The position numbers and the translations under genes are program-made. Of a stretch of 64,000 nucleotides of DNA, positions 12,003 to 23,712 are shown piece after piece; positions within the stretch are counted from its first letter, which is position 1, and each line of letters starts with the position of its first letter. Where the stretch lies: contig JBITNC010000001.1 in the NCBI GenBank assembly GCA_050084985.1, forward strand, positions 183,644,001 through 183,708,000, read 5' to 3'. The notes beneath the pieces were generated by a model. That model saw only the letters and a program-made list of their open reading frames with translations. It did not search any database and was not told the DNA's origin. Source of the DNA: Nageia nagi. Lineage: Eukaryota > Pinophyta.

Positions 12003-12502
12003 TGTTGGAAATTATAATGTAATATTTCTCTTTAATGTAAATTCACTTAATACTTAAAGTATCTTTAGATACCTTAAAGCATTAAGGGAATAAATATAGA
12101 AAAATCTTTAACCTTACCCTTAGGTAAAAAAGAGGTTAAAGAGTGGGTTTAAAAATAGAAAAATCTTTAACCTTACCCTTGGTTAAAGAGAGGTTAAAGG
12201 GTAGGTGTTTTCTTATAAATAAAGAAGTATCCATCTCATTATGTAACTTGATCAAGCATGGTAATGCTTGTCTATAGAGTTGTAGGAATGCTCGTGTAAG
12301 AGCTTTGTTGAGGATTTGTAGTAGAGTTATCTTATGAGAAGTAATAGAATGATGGTTCAAAGTGGATGTACTCTCAAGAGATGGAGGAACCACTATACAT
12401 GATGTGTTATTTTTGTGTGATTGTTTTTTATTTTGCTAGACGAATGAATGGTAGATTTGTTGGAGGAACTCCAAGGTGATTTTGGTTATATGGAATCCTT
12501 CA
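12003..12502 (+). repeat. Copia-2 5' LTR
   Basis: Begins TGTTGGAAATTATAATG and ends GGAATCCTTCA. It aligns with 15998-16243 plus 23192-23460. It contains a TATA box (TATAAATAAAG, about 12216) and the family hairpin at about 12046-12090. Confidence 0.75.
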
Positions 12503-15500
12503 ATTCTATATATTAATTTTTTAAAAATTGTATATAAAAATATATTAATTTTTTATATTAATTAATATTTTTTTTAAAAGTTTATAAAATAAAAATAAAA
12601 ATTCAAACCTTCTTTGCTTGCAACCATTGTGGGCTCCTCTTCTTTTATGCACTTTAAACCCTCTCATAGCTTTGGATCTTGTGCTTCTATATTTTTGAAG
12701 CTACAAGGCACACTTTGGTTGAATGTTTGATCTAATAGGCTTTGATTTAAAAAGGATGGGTAGTTTTTGTGGCTTTTTCTAAAGTGAGCATATTTTTAAC
12801 AAAAAAAGAGGTTTTTTTTTTTTTAAAAAAAGGCATGTTACCTTTTTTTAAGCACATGGGATATGATTTTTCTTATGATTAATTTTTTTTAGTAATAATT
12901 CCCCACCGTTTATTATAATGATTTTGCCATGTAGTGGTAAGTGTTAACATCAAATTTTTAAACATTTGGTAAAATATTTGTTATTTAAATATTTACAAAG
13001 GAAAAATATTTAAATATAAAGCACACTAATGGGTTTAATTTATCATGTGTAATTTTTTACTTTATGAACATAAATGTGACATTTCCTAAACTTTAAGTAA
13101 AATTATTATTTAAAACTTTTAACATTCAAAATTTTTACAAATATGCACATGCTTATGTTTTATAAATATAACCTTTTTTTTGTTAAAAATTTTGCAAAAT
13201 ATTACAAGGTAAAATTTGTTTTCCTCTTAAGATAAACCATCTAATGCTCAAGTTTTTAATTGAATATAATGGTCACTTTTGTTAATTTTTTTGTGTGCAA
13301 ATTGATATTTTATTCAAAAGTGATATGGGCATATATTGTGGGTGTCCTATATGAGAATTATAACTTTGATCTATTTTTTAATAGCTTCAATAACTTTTTA
13401 AATAATAATGTTGCAAATATAGTGATTGGTAAGTATAAAATATTTGATTAAAATCTTGGATAGTTTTTTTAATCCAAGTTAGGTAAATTACTATCATAAT
13501 TTGCAAATTATATGCCTTGGTTAGTAATTTTTTTTAGAAAATGATGGAAGTTAATTTATAAAGCAATTAATTGTAGCCATTATTGTGCAATAATTTTTTG
13601 CAAGTATTGCAATTTGTTTTCAGATAACGTTGGACATATAAAAATCAATTTAATTGATAGTATTAATTGATAATGTCCAATATATTGATAATTAAATATG
13701 CACTTTATTAAAATCAAGATTTGTTATGTACATTGAAAATTTGTTGTGGACATGCATAGTGTGGATATGTATAATGTGATGTGCTTGGATGTGCATAATG
13801 TTTGAAATTCAAGTAAAAATATCTTTCAAAATTTAAAATGTACTATCTTTGTTGGTTATAATGTTATGCAAATTTGTTGTGGGTGTGCATTGTATTTGAA
13901 GTGAGAATTTAAGGATAATTTCTTTCAAAATTTAATATGCATAATTTTTATTGGTTGTATTAATTTATATTGCAAAAGTTTTAGTATGCCTAATGTGCAT
14001 TAGATTGCTAGTTAATATACACAATGTTCAAAGTAAAAGTTTGTGTAAGATTTCTTCAAATATTACTATCCTTAATTAATTGTGCACATTATTTTTATCT
14101 TAGTTGGATGGAAATTATTTTTTTGGTTGTGCACACTTTCTTGTTGGAGTATAGTTTGTAAACTTATTCAACATTGAAATTGTTGTGTATTAATCTTTAA
14201 ATTTTTTCTTTGTGCACCTTGCTTAATGTACTTGTTGGAGTGAAAAGTTTTTAAACTTTCTCCACAAGACTTATTAAGGATATTGATAATGCAATATTAA
14301 TCTTGTTTTGGAAAGGAAGCATACAAGTACCTTTAGAAAATGTATATTCCTCTCTACACTTGTAGAGCTTAGTAATATGATACAATTATTGAAAATATTA
14401 ATTTTAAAGGTGGAGTGTAAAATCCAAGCATCTTTTTATCAAGAAGTTAATTTTTTATGGGAATTCATATTTATTTTCCATCAAAACAAGACTTTGTTGA
14501 TATTTTTTTACATAAATCCTAATTGCTAGGGTTGGTAAATTTATCCTCAAGAAGGATTGACGTAATGCTTACTTCATCTTTAGAAGGGTTATGATTATAA
14601 GTATTGGCTTGAAATCTTTGTGATAACTTATAAGGCACTATTTACCATATTTTTTTACTTCTACGATGATGAATTATTTACCACATTGCTACTTGTAATA
14701 TATGGAGTGGTTAAAAAGATTTTCCCTTCTCCATAACTACATTCTTGGAGTGGTTAAAGAGGTTTAACCTTTTTCGTGATTGTTGAATGTTGGAGTGGTT
14801 AAAAAGGTTCGTTCTTCTCCACATTACAATATTTGATGGAAAATTAAATTCTTGTTGGATATTACCTTTTTTTTTATTATATACATCTTAACTAGTAGCA
14901 TGGTTAAGATGGCATCTTGACTCACTCTTGGTAAATTCAAATTTATTTATTATGGTATCTTGACTCACTCTTGGTAAACTCAAGTTTATTTATTATGGCA
15001 TATTGACTCACTCTTGGTAAAGTCAATTTTAATTATTGTAGCATCTTAACTCACTCTTAGTAAAGTCAAGTTTATTAGTTATGGCATCTTGACTCACTTT
15101 TGAAAAAGTTAAGTTTATTTTGTATGTGTTTGGTCAAGTTGGCATTTATGGCTTAAAAATTTAAACTTAGTAGTTTAGTTAAGTTGTTTTTTTATCATTT
15201 ATGACATAATTAAGATAACATGGTCACATATGTATTTATTTGGTGAAGTTATCATCAAAAGAAAGAATTAAATTATAAAATGTTATGATGACACCTTCAT
15301 ATACGTTCAACAAATACAAAATAATGATATAAAATAAACAAACATAAAAATCAAAAATCAAATTTATTTTTTATAAAAAATTGATGATTTTTTTTATATC
15401 CTTGGTTGAGAATGCATATCACTTGGTTGGGAGTGCATTTATTGGTATTGTGCACATATTATATTGTTAATATCATATTATGTTGGTCTTGTGCACATAT

Positions 15501-15997
15501 AATATTGTTGATATCATGTTATAGATGATATTTTTTTATGTACATGAGATATATAGTTGATGATGTATGTCATCTTGGATGTTGTTCATATGTGATGAAT
15601 TGGTATTTTTTGATCAGTTTATAGATGATATCAATCTTACATGAGTGTATATGGTGTATCTAATTGATCTTATTTATGAGTTGCTTGTAGCTTGTAGGTT
15701 CTTCTTGAGATTGTAAGTTACTTTGGGTATGCAAGCTCATGAAGGCTCATCATATCAACATGTTGTTGAATGACTACTCTTGTACAAAGAAACTATTACT
15801 TTAGTTAATAATTGCATTATAAAACTATTTGTTAAAATGGTTAAGTAGTTGATCTATTGTAGAACCATCTATATTCTATTACTTTCTCAAAGATGTAAAA
15901 GTTCTTATCTCCACTTGTATCTTTTTGAAGGAGAACTCTCTCTTGCTCTTTCTCTTTTTCTTTACAACTCTCTACCTAATATTACATTAAGAAAAAG
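12503..15997 (+). other. Copia-2 interior without coding sequence
   Basis: AT-rich DNA with no retroelement protein motif in any frame. It holds tandem repeats: about three copies of a 'TGGAGTGGTTAAAAAGGTT' unit at 14700-14830, a 43-bp array at 14909-15123, and two copies of a 'TTGTGCACATAT' unit at about 15445-15525. The last 500 bp resemble the 3' UTR of the coding relatives and end in a polypurine tract. This matches a large retrotransposon derivative carrying only cis signals. Confidence 0.5.
14909..15123 (+). repeat. Five 43-bp tandem repeats
   Basis: Units start at 14909, 14952, 14995, 15038 and 15081, each close to ATGGCATCTTGACTCACTCT. The period is exactly 43 bp; the last unit is the most diverged. 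Confidence 0.85.
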
Positions 15998-16243
15998 TGT
16001 TGAAAATTATAATGTAATATTGTGTAATATTTCTCTTTAATGTAAATTCACTTAATGCTTAAAGTATCTTTAGATACTTTAAAGCATTAAAGGAATAAAT
16101 ATAAAAAAATATTTAACCTTACCCTTAGGTCAAAAGGAAGTTAAAGAATGAATTTAAAAATAGAAAAATATTTAACTTTACCCTTGGTTAAAGAGAGGTT
16201 AAAAGGTAGGTCTCTTCTTATAAATAAAGAGGTACCCATCCCA
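15998..16243 (+). repeat. Copia-2 3' LTR, left part
   Basis: Matches 12003-12240 of the 5' LTR, including the hairpin and the TATA box (TATAAATAAAGAGGTA). It is cut at 16243, where Copia-3 begins; the last five bases TCCCA are one copy of the target duplication. Confidence 0.8.
16239..16243. repeat. Target-site duplication of Copia-3, left copy
   Basis: TCCCA here and TCTCA at 23192-23196 differ by one base. The uninterrupted Copia-2 5' LTR reads ...CCATCTCATTATG at this place, so TCTCA is the original sequence. Confidence 0.8.
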
Positions 16244-16742
16244 TGAAGGAATTAACACTAACATACAACTTCTTAAATTACCAAGATCTTTTGAAAGCTC
16301 ACAATTCACATCTAACAAATTCATAAATCAATCTCACAAAGATAACACAAGATGTAAGTGGTTCCTCCAACTAGAAGTACATCCATTAACTAGATCTCTC
16401 TTCTTAACAAATATGAACTCTCTCATAATCCTTCTAATCTCAACTCCTACATTTCTATCCTATAGCATAACTTTAATTCATAATTGGTGTGTGATCATAA
16501 AGAGGGAGCCTTCTATTTATAAGTCAAAATATCTCTTTGGATCACCCTTTTATCTAATGTACAAAAGCATGACATGCACATCCTTTTACCCAAGGGTCAT
16601 GCTCATGACATGCAGTGTAGGACAAGTTACATTATCATATTCACTTAAATACTTAAGGTATCAAATGACACCCTTAAGTATTAGTGAATTTACATAGAAT
16701 ATTTAATACAACCTTTACAATAATGCATTATACATTCTAACA
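16244..16742 (-). repeat. Copia-3 3' LTR
   Basis: 499 bp, the same length as 22693-23191, with scattered substitutions between them. On the minus strand it starts TGTTAGAATG and ends TTCCTTCA. It has a TATA box (minus TATAAATAG, about 16517-16525) and the family hairpin at about 16640-16685. Confidence 0.85.
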
Positions 16743-17221
16743 CTTCCCCTTAATGCAATATTGAGATAGAGCGAGTAAGAGAGAAGAAGAAGAAAAAGAA
16801 AGAGAGTTCTTCTCTAAATAGATACAATGGAGATGAGAAATTTTTACATATTTATGAAGTAAGAAAGATCTATTTTAAGACTCACTACTTTTTCAAATAT
16901 AATCATTAACCATAATCGATTTCAATGTACATGAAGTAGTCATCTAATTAGAAGTCATGAAGAGTCTCCAAGAGCTTAGATACCTGAGGTAAGTAACCTG
17001 CAATCTTAAAGGTACCTACAAGTCATAAGTAGCTCAAATAATAAGATCAGTTAGATGCATCATATTAATATCAACAAGGATAGATGAATCACACAAATGC
17101 CATCATGAACTTATCAATGGTGCACTATAAGTCATCACAAAGATGCCATGCCAAAAACTCATAGTCAACTATTGTATATAAAATATGTGTTGATTATCAT
17201 TACAAAATAGAGCATGCATAT

Positions 17222-17465
17222 ATGAGTTCCTCACATATGGATAACTAAATAATTCCAAAAGACACATAAGAGTTCCTCACATATGGATAACTGAATAATA
17301 CTAGATTGATCAAAAATAGAGTATGCACATATGAGTTCCTCACACATGGATAACTGAATAGTGCCAAAAGACACATATAAGTTCCTCATACATGGATAAC
17401 TAAATAGTGCTAGATTGGCCAATTTGTATAACAAGTTCCTCACATAGAGCGAACTTACCATGAAG
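17222..17465 (-). repeat. Tandem repeats in the Copia-3 3' UTR
   Basis: Four copies of a unit containing GAGTTCCTCACATATGGATA (plus strand) are followed by one different unit (AGTTCCTCACATAGAGCGAA). The same arrangement recurs in Copia-5 at about 45796-46045. The last unit type is the one amplified in Copia-4. Confidence 0.75.
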
Positions 17466-17559
17466 GTGTACAACAAAATCAACATTATATAGCATAAAAT
17501 CCTCCTAAGAGTGAAGTTATCATCATAAACATGAATTCAACAGAAGAATTCAAACTTCA

Positions 17560-18387
17560 CTCCCCCTTGAGGGTAACTTCACCAACTTGATAGCATCCTT
17601 AAAGCTTATAAAACTAAGCTTTCAAAAAAGGCTTGATGAACAAATCAATGGAGTTTAAGGTGGATGGACAATACTCCATGTGTATGATGCCATTAAAAAC
17701 TTTCTCTCTGATAAAATAGGTATGGATTTTCACATGTTTTTTTATCTGATGGAACACTAGATTCTTAGCTAAAGAAATAGTTGATTGATTATCTGAAGAG
17801 ATCAAATATAATCCACCTTACTCATACCTAATTTCTTTTAGAAGATGCCTTAGCCAAATGGCTTCATGGGCTACAACAGACATGGCATAATATTCAATTT
17901 CTATGGTGGAAAGAGAAATAGTAGGTTGCTTCTTGGAAGCCCAAGAGATAGCACCTAAACCAATGCTAAACACATATGTATAGGTTGACTTTCTATCATC
18001 TCTATCTCTCCCATAGTTAGAATCTAAGAATCCAAAGAGAATAAATAAGGGTAATTTGAAATACTTGAGAGCAAGATCCTGAGTCCCTACAACATACCTC
18101 AAGATTTTCTTAACAATATTGAAGAGTTCAACATATGGTTTTTGCATGAATCGTGCCATTAGATTCATTGCAAAGGTAATATCTAGCCTGGATATAGTCA
18201 AATACAAAAAAATACTAATTAATTTCTTATAAGCTATAGCATTAGCTAACTGAGAGTTGGAGCTTAAAGAAATAGTGATTCTAGAAGAGACTAAGATTGC
18301 AGCATATCTACACTCCTCCATTCCAAACTTTTGTAAGATATCTAATATATACTTAGATTGACTATAAGCTGGGATGAAAAAGTGCAA
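17560..18387 (-). pseudogene. Copia-3 RT C-terminus and RNase H remnant
   Basis: Minus-strand reading starts in the end of RT (SKYILDILQKFGMEE) and runs into copia RNase H: LDSNYGRDRDDRKST, ISWASKKQPTISLSTIEIEY (family AEY) and SSDNQSTISLAKN, then LFIKPFLKA (family DLFTKPL). One stop divides it into open stretches 17818-18387 and 17614-17805. The YVDD box and everything upstream are absent because of an internal deletion ending at about 18365-18385. It cannot encode a working enzyme. Confidence 0.75.
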
Positions 18388-19374
18388 GACATGGAGTAGA
18401 ATGCCATAGCAAAACTAGCATGAGTATTTTTCTTTTCTTTGTAGTTCTTTACATTTTCATTACCTTTGTACTTTTTCTCTTTTTTTTTTTGTAACAATCA
18501 ACTTCTTTGTGACCTTGAATGCCATAATAGTTACAATTACCATCAAACTTTTTTTTATGATTAAGAGTATTTGCTTTGCTTTTTCTATCTCTTTTCTTAA
18601 AATGATTGTTGTTGATGTTATTCCTATTTTTGTGATTATTTTTGTTGTTCCTGTTGCTATTATAGCCACTACCTCTTTTGTCAAACCTTTTGGAAGAAGA
18701 AGGGTAAGATTTTTTTTTATGGTTGAACTTCTTCTTGAAAGAAGTTTTGGTTACTTCAAGAGCAATGTTATTATCCTTAGGAGAAGAAATCAACCTTTTA
18801 TTGTTAGTTTTCTCATGCTTCAATAGGTGCCTTGAAAGGTTCTCAATGGAGATGACTTCTTCTTTATCATCAAACCTTGTTTCCATAACTATTATAAAGT
18901 TTTCAAACTTTGAAGAGAGGCTTTGAAGAATGATGAAGACCATGAACTCATGATTAATCTAATTACACCTACAAGCAACAAGTTAGGTCCTTAGGTCAAT
19001 GATTTTATTCAAGTAGATAGTCACATTTTCATCTTCCCCTTGACGAGATTGAAGTAACTTTTGGAGAATGGTAAACCTTCTTGAAAATTTTGAATCAAGG
19101 TAGATTTGCTTTATCTTATCCCATGCTTCCTTTGTTGAGGTTGAAAAGGATATCATTAAGAGCACATAATCTGAAACTACATGATAAATCATGGAGGTTG
19201 CTAACTTATTCTTTATGTTTAAGCTTTTAGTGCCTTCTCATCTGTAGAAGGTACAAGGTTCTCATTCACTATTTACCATAACTTCTTTGCCTACAATTTA
19301 GCTCTCATCTATGATTCCCAAATTCCATAGTTGGAACCATTAAGAATGTGTTTGGGTAAAAAGGATTCTCCCAT
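18388..19374 (-). pseudogene. Copia-3 gag remnant
   Basis: The ATG at 19374 opens MGESFLPKHILNGSNYGIWE, the N-terminus of the DUF4219/UBN2-type gag common in plant copia elements. Several stops and frameshifts follow. UBN2-like segments are at about 19192-18983 (STKEAWDKIKQIYLDSKFSRRF) and 18943 down (SLSSKFENFIIVMETRFDD). An asparagine/lysine-rich stretch and a zinc knuckle CNYYGIQGHKEVDC (about 18490-18535) follow. The second Cys of CX2CX4HX4C is Tyr, as in Copia-5. Pseudogene. Confidence 0.7.
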
Positions 19375-22300
19375 TTGCTACACATGAATGTGAAATAATA
19401 AGCATGTGGTTTCAATAAATAACATCAAATGTTAAGTTTTAACCAAGTAAATAATACACGTTACATTTAATACTAAATACATACTTTATTTGAATCACAA
19501 GTGCAAATGTTAAATAATAACCCATGTTTCCAAATACATTTATCATCTCAAAAACTATATATGTAGAGTGACATTGTTGGGGTTTATATTCTTATCTAAA
19601 AATTAGGCCATCACTTGGATGCCCACACAAGAGGATCCCAGGTCCTACCAATCCTCAACCAATTCCCTTTGGGTAGCAATATACTCTCACAAGGAGAAGT
19701 ACTAGCTATTTTTCAAGGTTTTGATGTTTATTGGATTGGCCAAATTATTAATCTTGATTAGGTTTCAAGTTGTCTTCCTAGGTTATCAGGATAATCCGTG
19801 AATGGATGTGCAAACATAAGGTATCACTACACACGTGCCTTTCCACCTAATAGAGTTACGTTTAGACCAACAAAGGACTTAAGGGAAATTAAGAAGTATG
19901 AACTTTTCACCACTTGGATCATCAAACTTAAAGGCTTCAATCTACTTGTTGTCACCTCATGGCTCCCCAACAAGTCATATTGCAAAATGTACATGCAGAT
20001 GTGTTCATTTTAAGGGGTTTCTCATATCAATGTTTGTGTTTTTATTTGCATAAGTAAATAAATAAAAGTATAAAATATGAAATAAAATAGCATAAGTAAA
20101 ATATCATCCATTCAATTACTTGAGACTTAAGTGTCCAATGGGTTTTATTTACCAACCCCTAAAGGACATTATTACATCAATCCAAATTTTGCACAAGTCC
20201 ATTCTTGCATAAGGAAGTAGATTTATAACTTAAGATTTTAAGTAATAAGCATGCATTATTTGAAAAAAAAATTTAAGCATCTAACTTAAAATTTAAGTTC
20301 TTAAACATGCATAACCAAAAAAAAATTAAGTTCTAAGCATGTATTATTACCTTAAACATGCATCATTTTAGCATAAGCATGCATTAACTTTAAATTAAGT
20401 ATTAAGCATGCATCATTCCCATTAAGTAAAATATCCATAAAATTTTCAAGAAATAACTACTATGAATAGATGTTTCTAAAAAAAATGTATTCTGAGCATA
20501 AAGGATCTAAAAGTAAAAATATAAGGATCTAAAAGTAAAAAAATTTCCCCCTCCCCCCTTTTTTTAACTTTAAAAAATGATCCTTAAAAGTAGTATACTA
20601 AATAATTTATCTTTAAAAATTTGCATGCTAGAACTCTAAGTATGTAAAAAAAAAAATTCCTTATGACTTAAAGTTTATCCTAAAGATAGCATGTTAGTTT
20701 ACCTTAGCAATTTTCACTAAAAATGCTAAGGGTTATCAAAGAAGGTCTAAGTAATTGCTTATGTTTGTAAGTATTAAAAAAAAATTTGATCAAGGCATTG
20801 GATGAATATACTCTTAGATAAAATAAATTTTAACTTAAAAAATTTCTCCCAATGTTAAAGCTAATACCTCTTAATTCAAAATAATTTTTAAGAAAAATAT
20901 CTCTAAGTACCTTGGAGTGCAAGTCATAATTTTTTAATGCTCAAGTTACTTTTAGGAGGAAGAGTATCAAGTTATAAAAAAAGTTGAGTATATGTTTAAA
21001 GAGGTAATTAATTAGACTGAGGGCATTAAATGAAAAAAAAAAGAGGTAACTTGTAATAAAGAAGAATAGCTTAATGATCATCTATCAAAAATAGATGAGA
21101 TGTATCCCCCTTTTTAGTACCCTTATCTTGGGAGAGGGAGAGTATATATATATATTATAAAAATAATGGTCTATTAGCAAGGGTGAGGGTTCCTAAAAAA
21201 CAAATGTATTAAAGAAGCCTTGATTTCATTAGAGGGGGGCAAAAAAATAGATGTAGGAGGAGCAACCCAACCGATGATCAGCAAATTCATGGAGCTCATG
21301 TATTTTGGTGGTCTTTAAATCACAAGTAGCAGATAGGGAGGAGACTAGGTAGAGGGCAACCTGAGGAACCCCCTGATCCCATTACCATGGTTAGACCCTT
21401 GATACTTGTTGGAAGGATGTGTTAGAATGGAGGTTTGAAGGCATCAACAGAGGATGCAAAGGGATGGAGGTTCAGAGGCAATGATGAATGAATGGTAGAG
21501 GCCCTACAAGGGGAGGCAACAACAGGTTCAAGTATGGATATCCATCAAAGAGTAGTTGAAACTAATTTTTTTCATCGTATGTTGTGGTTGTGAATGCTCT
21601 AATAGCCATCTAAACAAAATGTGAAAGAATACACAAGGCTCAGGAATTGTTTGATAAGATGTACTACGAGTATAGGAGGGCACGATTAAGTGTTTAATTG
21701 ATGCATGATTAAGAAGAAGAAGGTTGGGATAGCAAATGCCCTTCGCATGGTAGGAGGGGATTGGAGAGAAGTGGTAGAGCTTGGTTGGAGGGATCAAGAA
21801 TAGGCTGCATAGCTAGGGAGGATATCCCTAAGATCCATGTGAGGGGAAACATTAGGAGCTCATGAGGAGTCTGGTGAAGCACCACCTAGGGTGCTGGTAG
21901 GGTCACCTTTGAGTATTCAGTGAGTAGCTGAAGGATAAGAAAGTGGATGATCGGCTTCCCTTTTGCAAAAAAATTGCACAAAGGAGCCATGCAAGGTTAA
22001 AGGAAGAGCAATAGGTTTTAAATTACATAGAGGAGAGATTGCAAGTCAAACAAGGTAGAGGCGGATGCCAACGATGATGATGTGGAGCAATCCATCCACA
22101 CAAGCCCCCTTTGATTCCAAAAAAAAAATCAAAGACAACTGCCTTGTTTTTTTTTTTGGAACATTACTACTTGTATATTGTAAAAATAATTTTAGAGAGA
22201 AATACATACATATGTATTGTAGAGAGAAACAACACTTTTTTTAATATTTTTATACAATTTTTGTTTAATGAAAAGCATATTTAAACAAAAAAAAATACAT

Positions 22301-22677
22301 ATATTTTTTTGTAAAAACAATGCAACCTTTTATTTTAAGCAAGCTTAAAAGAATAAAACAAAGCCTTATAAAGTGAAAAGAAATTTTTTATACTATCCTC
22401 TTACATAGAAAATATGTCAAAGTATTAAGCAATTAAAAAAATATTGCAACTAACATGAGAGGTTAATATATATATATAAATTGCATTATGATGCTATTGT
22501 AATCATATTTTGCTTAAAAAAAAGGAACTAACACATAGCAAATAATATGTTAGTATCATAATAAAAAAATAACCAAGAAGGAGGATTCTATACCTTCTCT
22601 TGAGTTTTACCTCAATAATGAAGAGTAGTGAGAGGAATGAACATCACCAAGAAGTTGAAGAACAGCTTCCACACCAA
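19375..22677 (-). other. Copia-3 long 5' leader
   Basis: About 3.3 kb of non-coding leader between primer-binding site and gag. The part next to gag (about 19560-20180) closely matches the Copia-5 leader (about 50240-50860) and, inverted, Copia-4 (29560-30190). About 20240-20420 is a cluster of TAAGCATGCATTA-like motifs. The 21230-22120 part is less AT-rich and purine-rich, with no match to a known family. The 89-codon minus ORF at 21528-21797 is not recognised. Confidence 0.55.
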
Positions 22678-22689
22678 GATTTGATACCA
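22678..22689 (-). promoter_or_regulatory. Copia-3 primer-binding site
   Basis: On the minus strand TGGTATCAAATC begins three bases after the 5' LTR end, matching the copia initiator-tRNA-Met site at 10 of 12 positions. Confidence 0.8.
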
Positions 22690-22692
22690 ATT

Positions 22693-23191
22693 TGAAGGAA
22701 TTAATAATAACATACAACTTCCTAAATTACCAAGATCTATTGAAAGCTCACAATTCACATCTAACAAACTCACAAAGCAATCTCACAAAGATAACACAAG
22801 ATGTAAGTGGTTCCTCCAACTAGGAGTACATCCACTAACTAGATCTCTCTTCTTAACAAATATGAACTCTCTTACAATCCTCCTAATCTCAACTCCTACA
22901 CTTCTATCCTATAGCATAACTTTACTCCACAATTGATGTGTGATCACAAAGAGGAAGCCTTCTATTTATAGGCCAAAATCTCTCTTTGGATCACCCTTTT
23001 ATCCAATGTACAAAAGCATGACATGCATATCCTTTTACCCAAGAGGCATGCTCATGCCATGGAGTGTAGGACAAGTTTCATTATCATATTCACTTAAATA
23101 CTTACGGTATCAAATGATACCCTTACGTATTAGTGATTTTACATAGAAGATTTAATACAACCTTTACAATAATGCATTATACATTCCAACA
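22693..23191 (-). repeat. Copia-3 5' LTR
   Basis: 499 bp, TG...CA on the plus strand (TGAAGGAATT...CATTCCAACA). Partner of 16244-16742. It is followed by the right target-duplication copy TCTCA (23192-23196). Confidence 0.85.
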
Positions 23192-23460
23192 TCTCATTAT
23201 GTAACTTGATCAAGCATGGTAATGCTTGTCTGTAGACTTGTAGGAATGCTCATGTAAGAACTTTGTTGAAGATTTGTAAGAAAGTTATCTTGTGATAAGT
23301 ACTAGAATGATGGTTCAAAGTGGATGTACTCCCAAGAGATGGAGGAACCACTATACATGATGTGTTATTTTTGTGTTATTGTTTCTTATTTTAATAGATG
23401 GATGAATTGTAGATTTTTTGGAGAAACTTCAAGGTGATCTTGGTTATATAGAATCCTTCA
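23192..23460 (+). repeat. Copia-2 3' LTR, right part
   Basis: Continues the Copia-2 LTR exactly where it stopped at 16243, after allowing for the duplicated 5 bp. It matches 12234-12502 and ends GAATCCTTCA. Confidence 0.8.
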
Positions 23461-23712
23461 ATTCCATTAGTATTGGAAAGTCTATGTTAATATCTATGCT
23501 CTCACTTAGTACTATTGTTGTTGCAATTATTCATATCTTTACATAGGTTGTTGATATGAAAAAAGAAATTTCATGATGGTAATGTTGCATGGGGTAATCA
23601 ACATTTCAATATTTGAATATCATTGTTGACTAGATTTATGATGTTAATGCTTGCATTGTTTGTAAAGCATATATCCATCGGTTGACTAAAGGTTTTGAAG
23701 TGCAAACTTCTA
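23461..23712 (+). other. Copia-1 internal DNA between Copia-2 and the 3' LTR
   Basis: About 250 bp with no readable pol motif. By position it is the 3' internal end of Copia-1. No clear polypurine tract is seen before the LTR. Confidence 0.35.

Larger units (their letters stand above)
16244..23191 (-). mobile_element. Copia-3: LTR retrotransposon inside the Copia-2 LTR, internally deleted
   Basis: 499-bp LTRs at 16244-16742 and 22693-23191, ends TG...CA, flanked by the 5-bp duplication TCCCA/TCTCA. On the minus strand: 5' LTR, primer-binding site 22678-22689, leader of about 3.3 kb, gag (19374 down), then a direct jump to RT/RNase H, a 3' UTR with tandem repeats, a polypurine tract (TTAAGGGGAAG, 16743-16753) and the 3' LTR. 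Protease, integrase and the first half of RT are missing. Compared with Copia-5, the loss corresponds to about 46935-49066 there. Confidence 0.85.
12003..23460 (+). mobile_element. Copia-2: non-coding (LARD-like) LTR element, its 3' LTR split by Copia-3
   Basis: The 5' LTR is 12003-12502 (TGTTGG...CCTTCA). The 3' LTR begins at 15998 after a purine tract (AAGAAAAAG), is interrupted at 16243 by Copia-3, and resumes at 23192, ending CCTTCA at 23460. Joined, the 3' LTR would be about 510 bp against 500 bp. The 3.5-kb interior has no gag or pol; only its 3' part (about 15480-15997) matches the 3' UTR of Copia-3, Copia-4 and Copia-5. It must have been mobilised by relatives. The primer-binding site is not recognisable and no outer target duplication was found. 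Confidence 0.7.

Noticed and set aside
16413-16697. ORF repeated at 22940-23146, 45063-45269 and 53327-53533
   Set aside because: Conserved only because it lies in LTRs; stop positions vary and it overlaps the TATA box and hairpin, so there is no sign of coding.
18509-18926. Plus-strand ORFs over the Copia-3 gag (also 49159-49627 in Copia-5)
   Set aside because: Antisense shadows of the Asn/Lys-rich gag.
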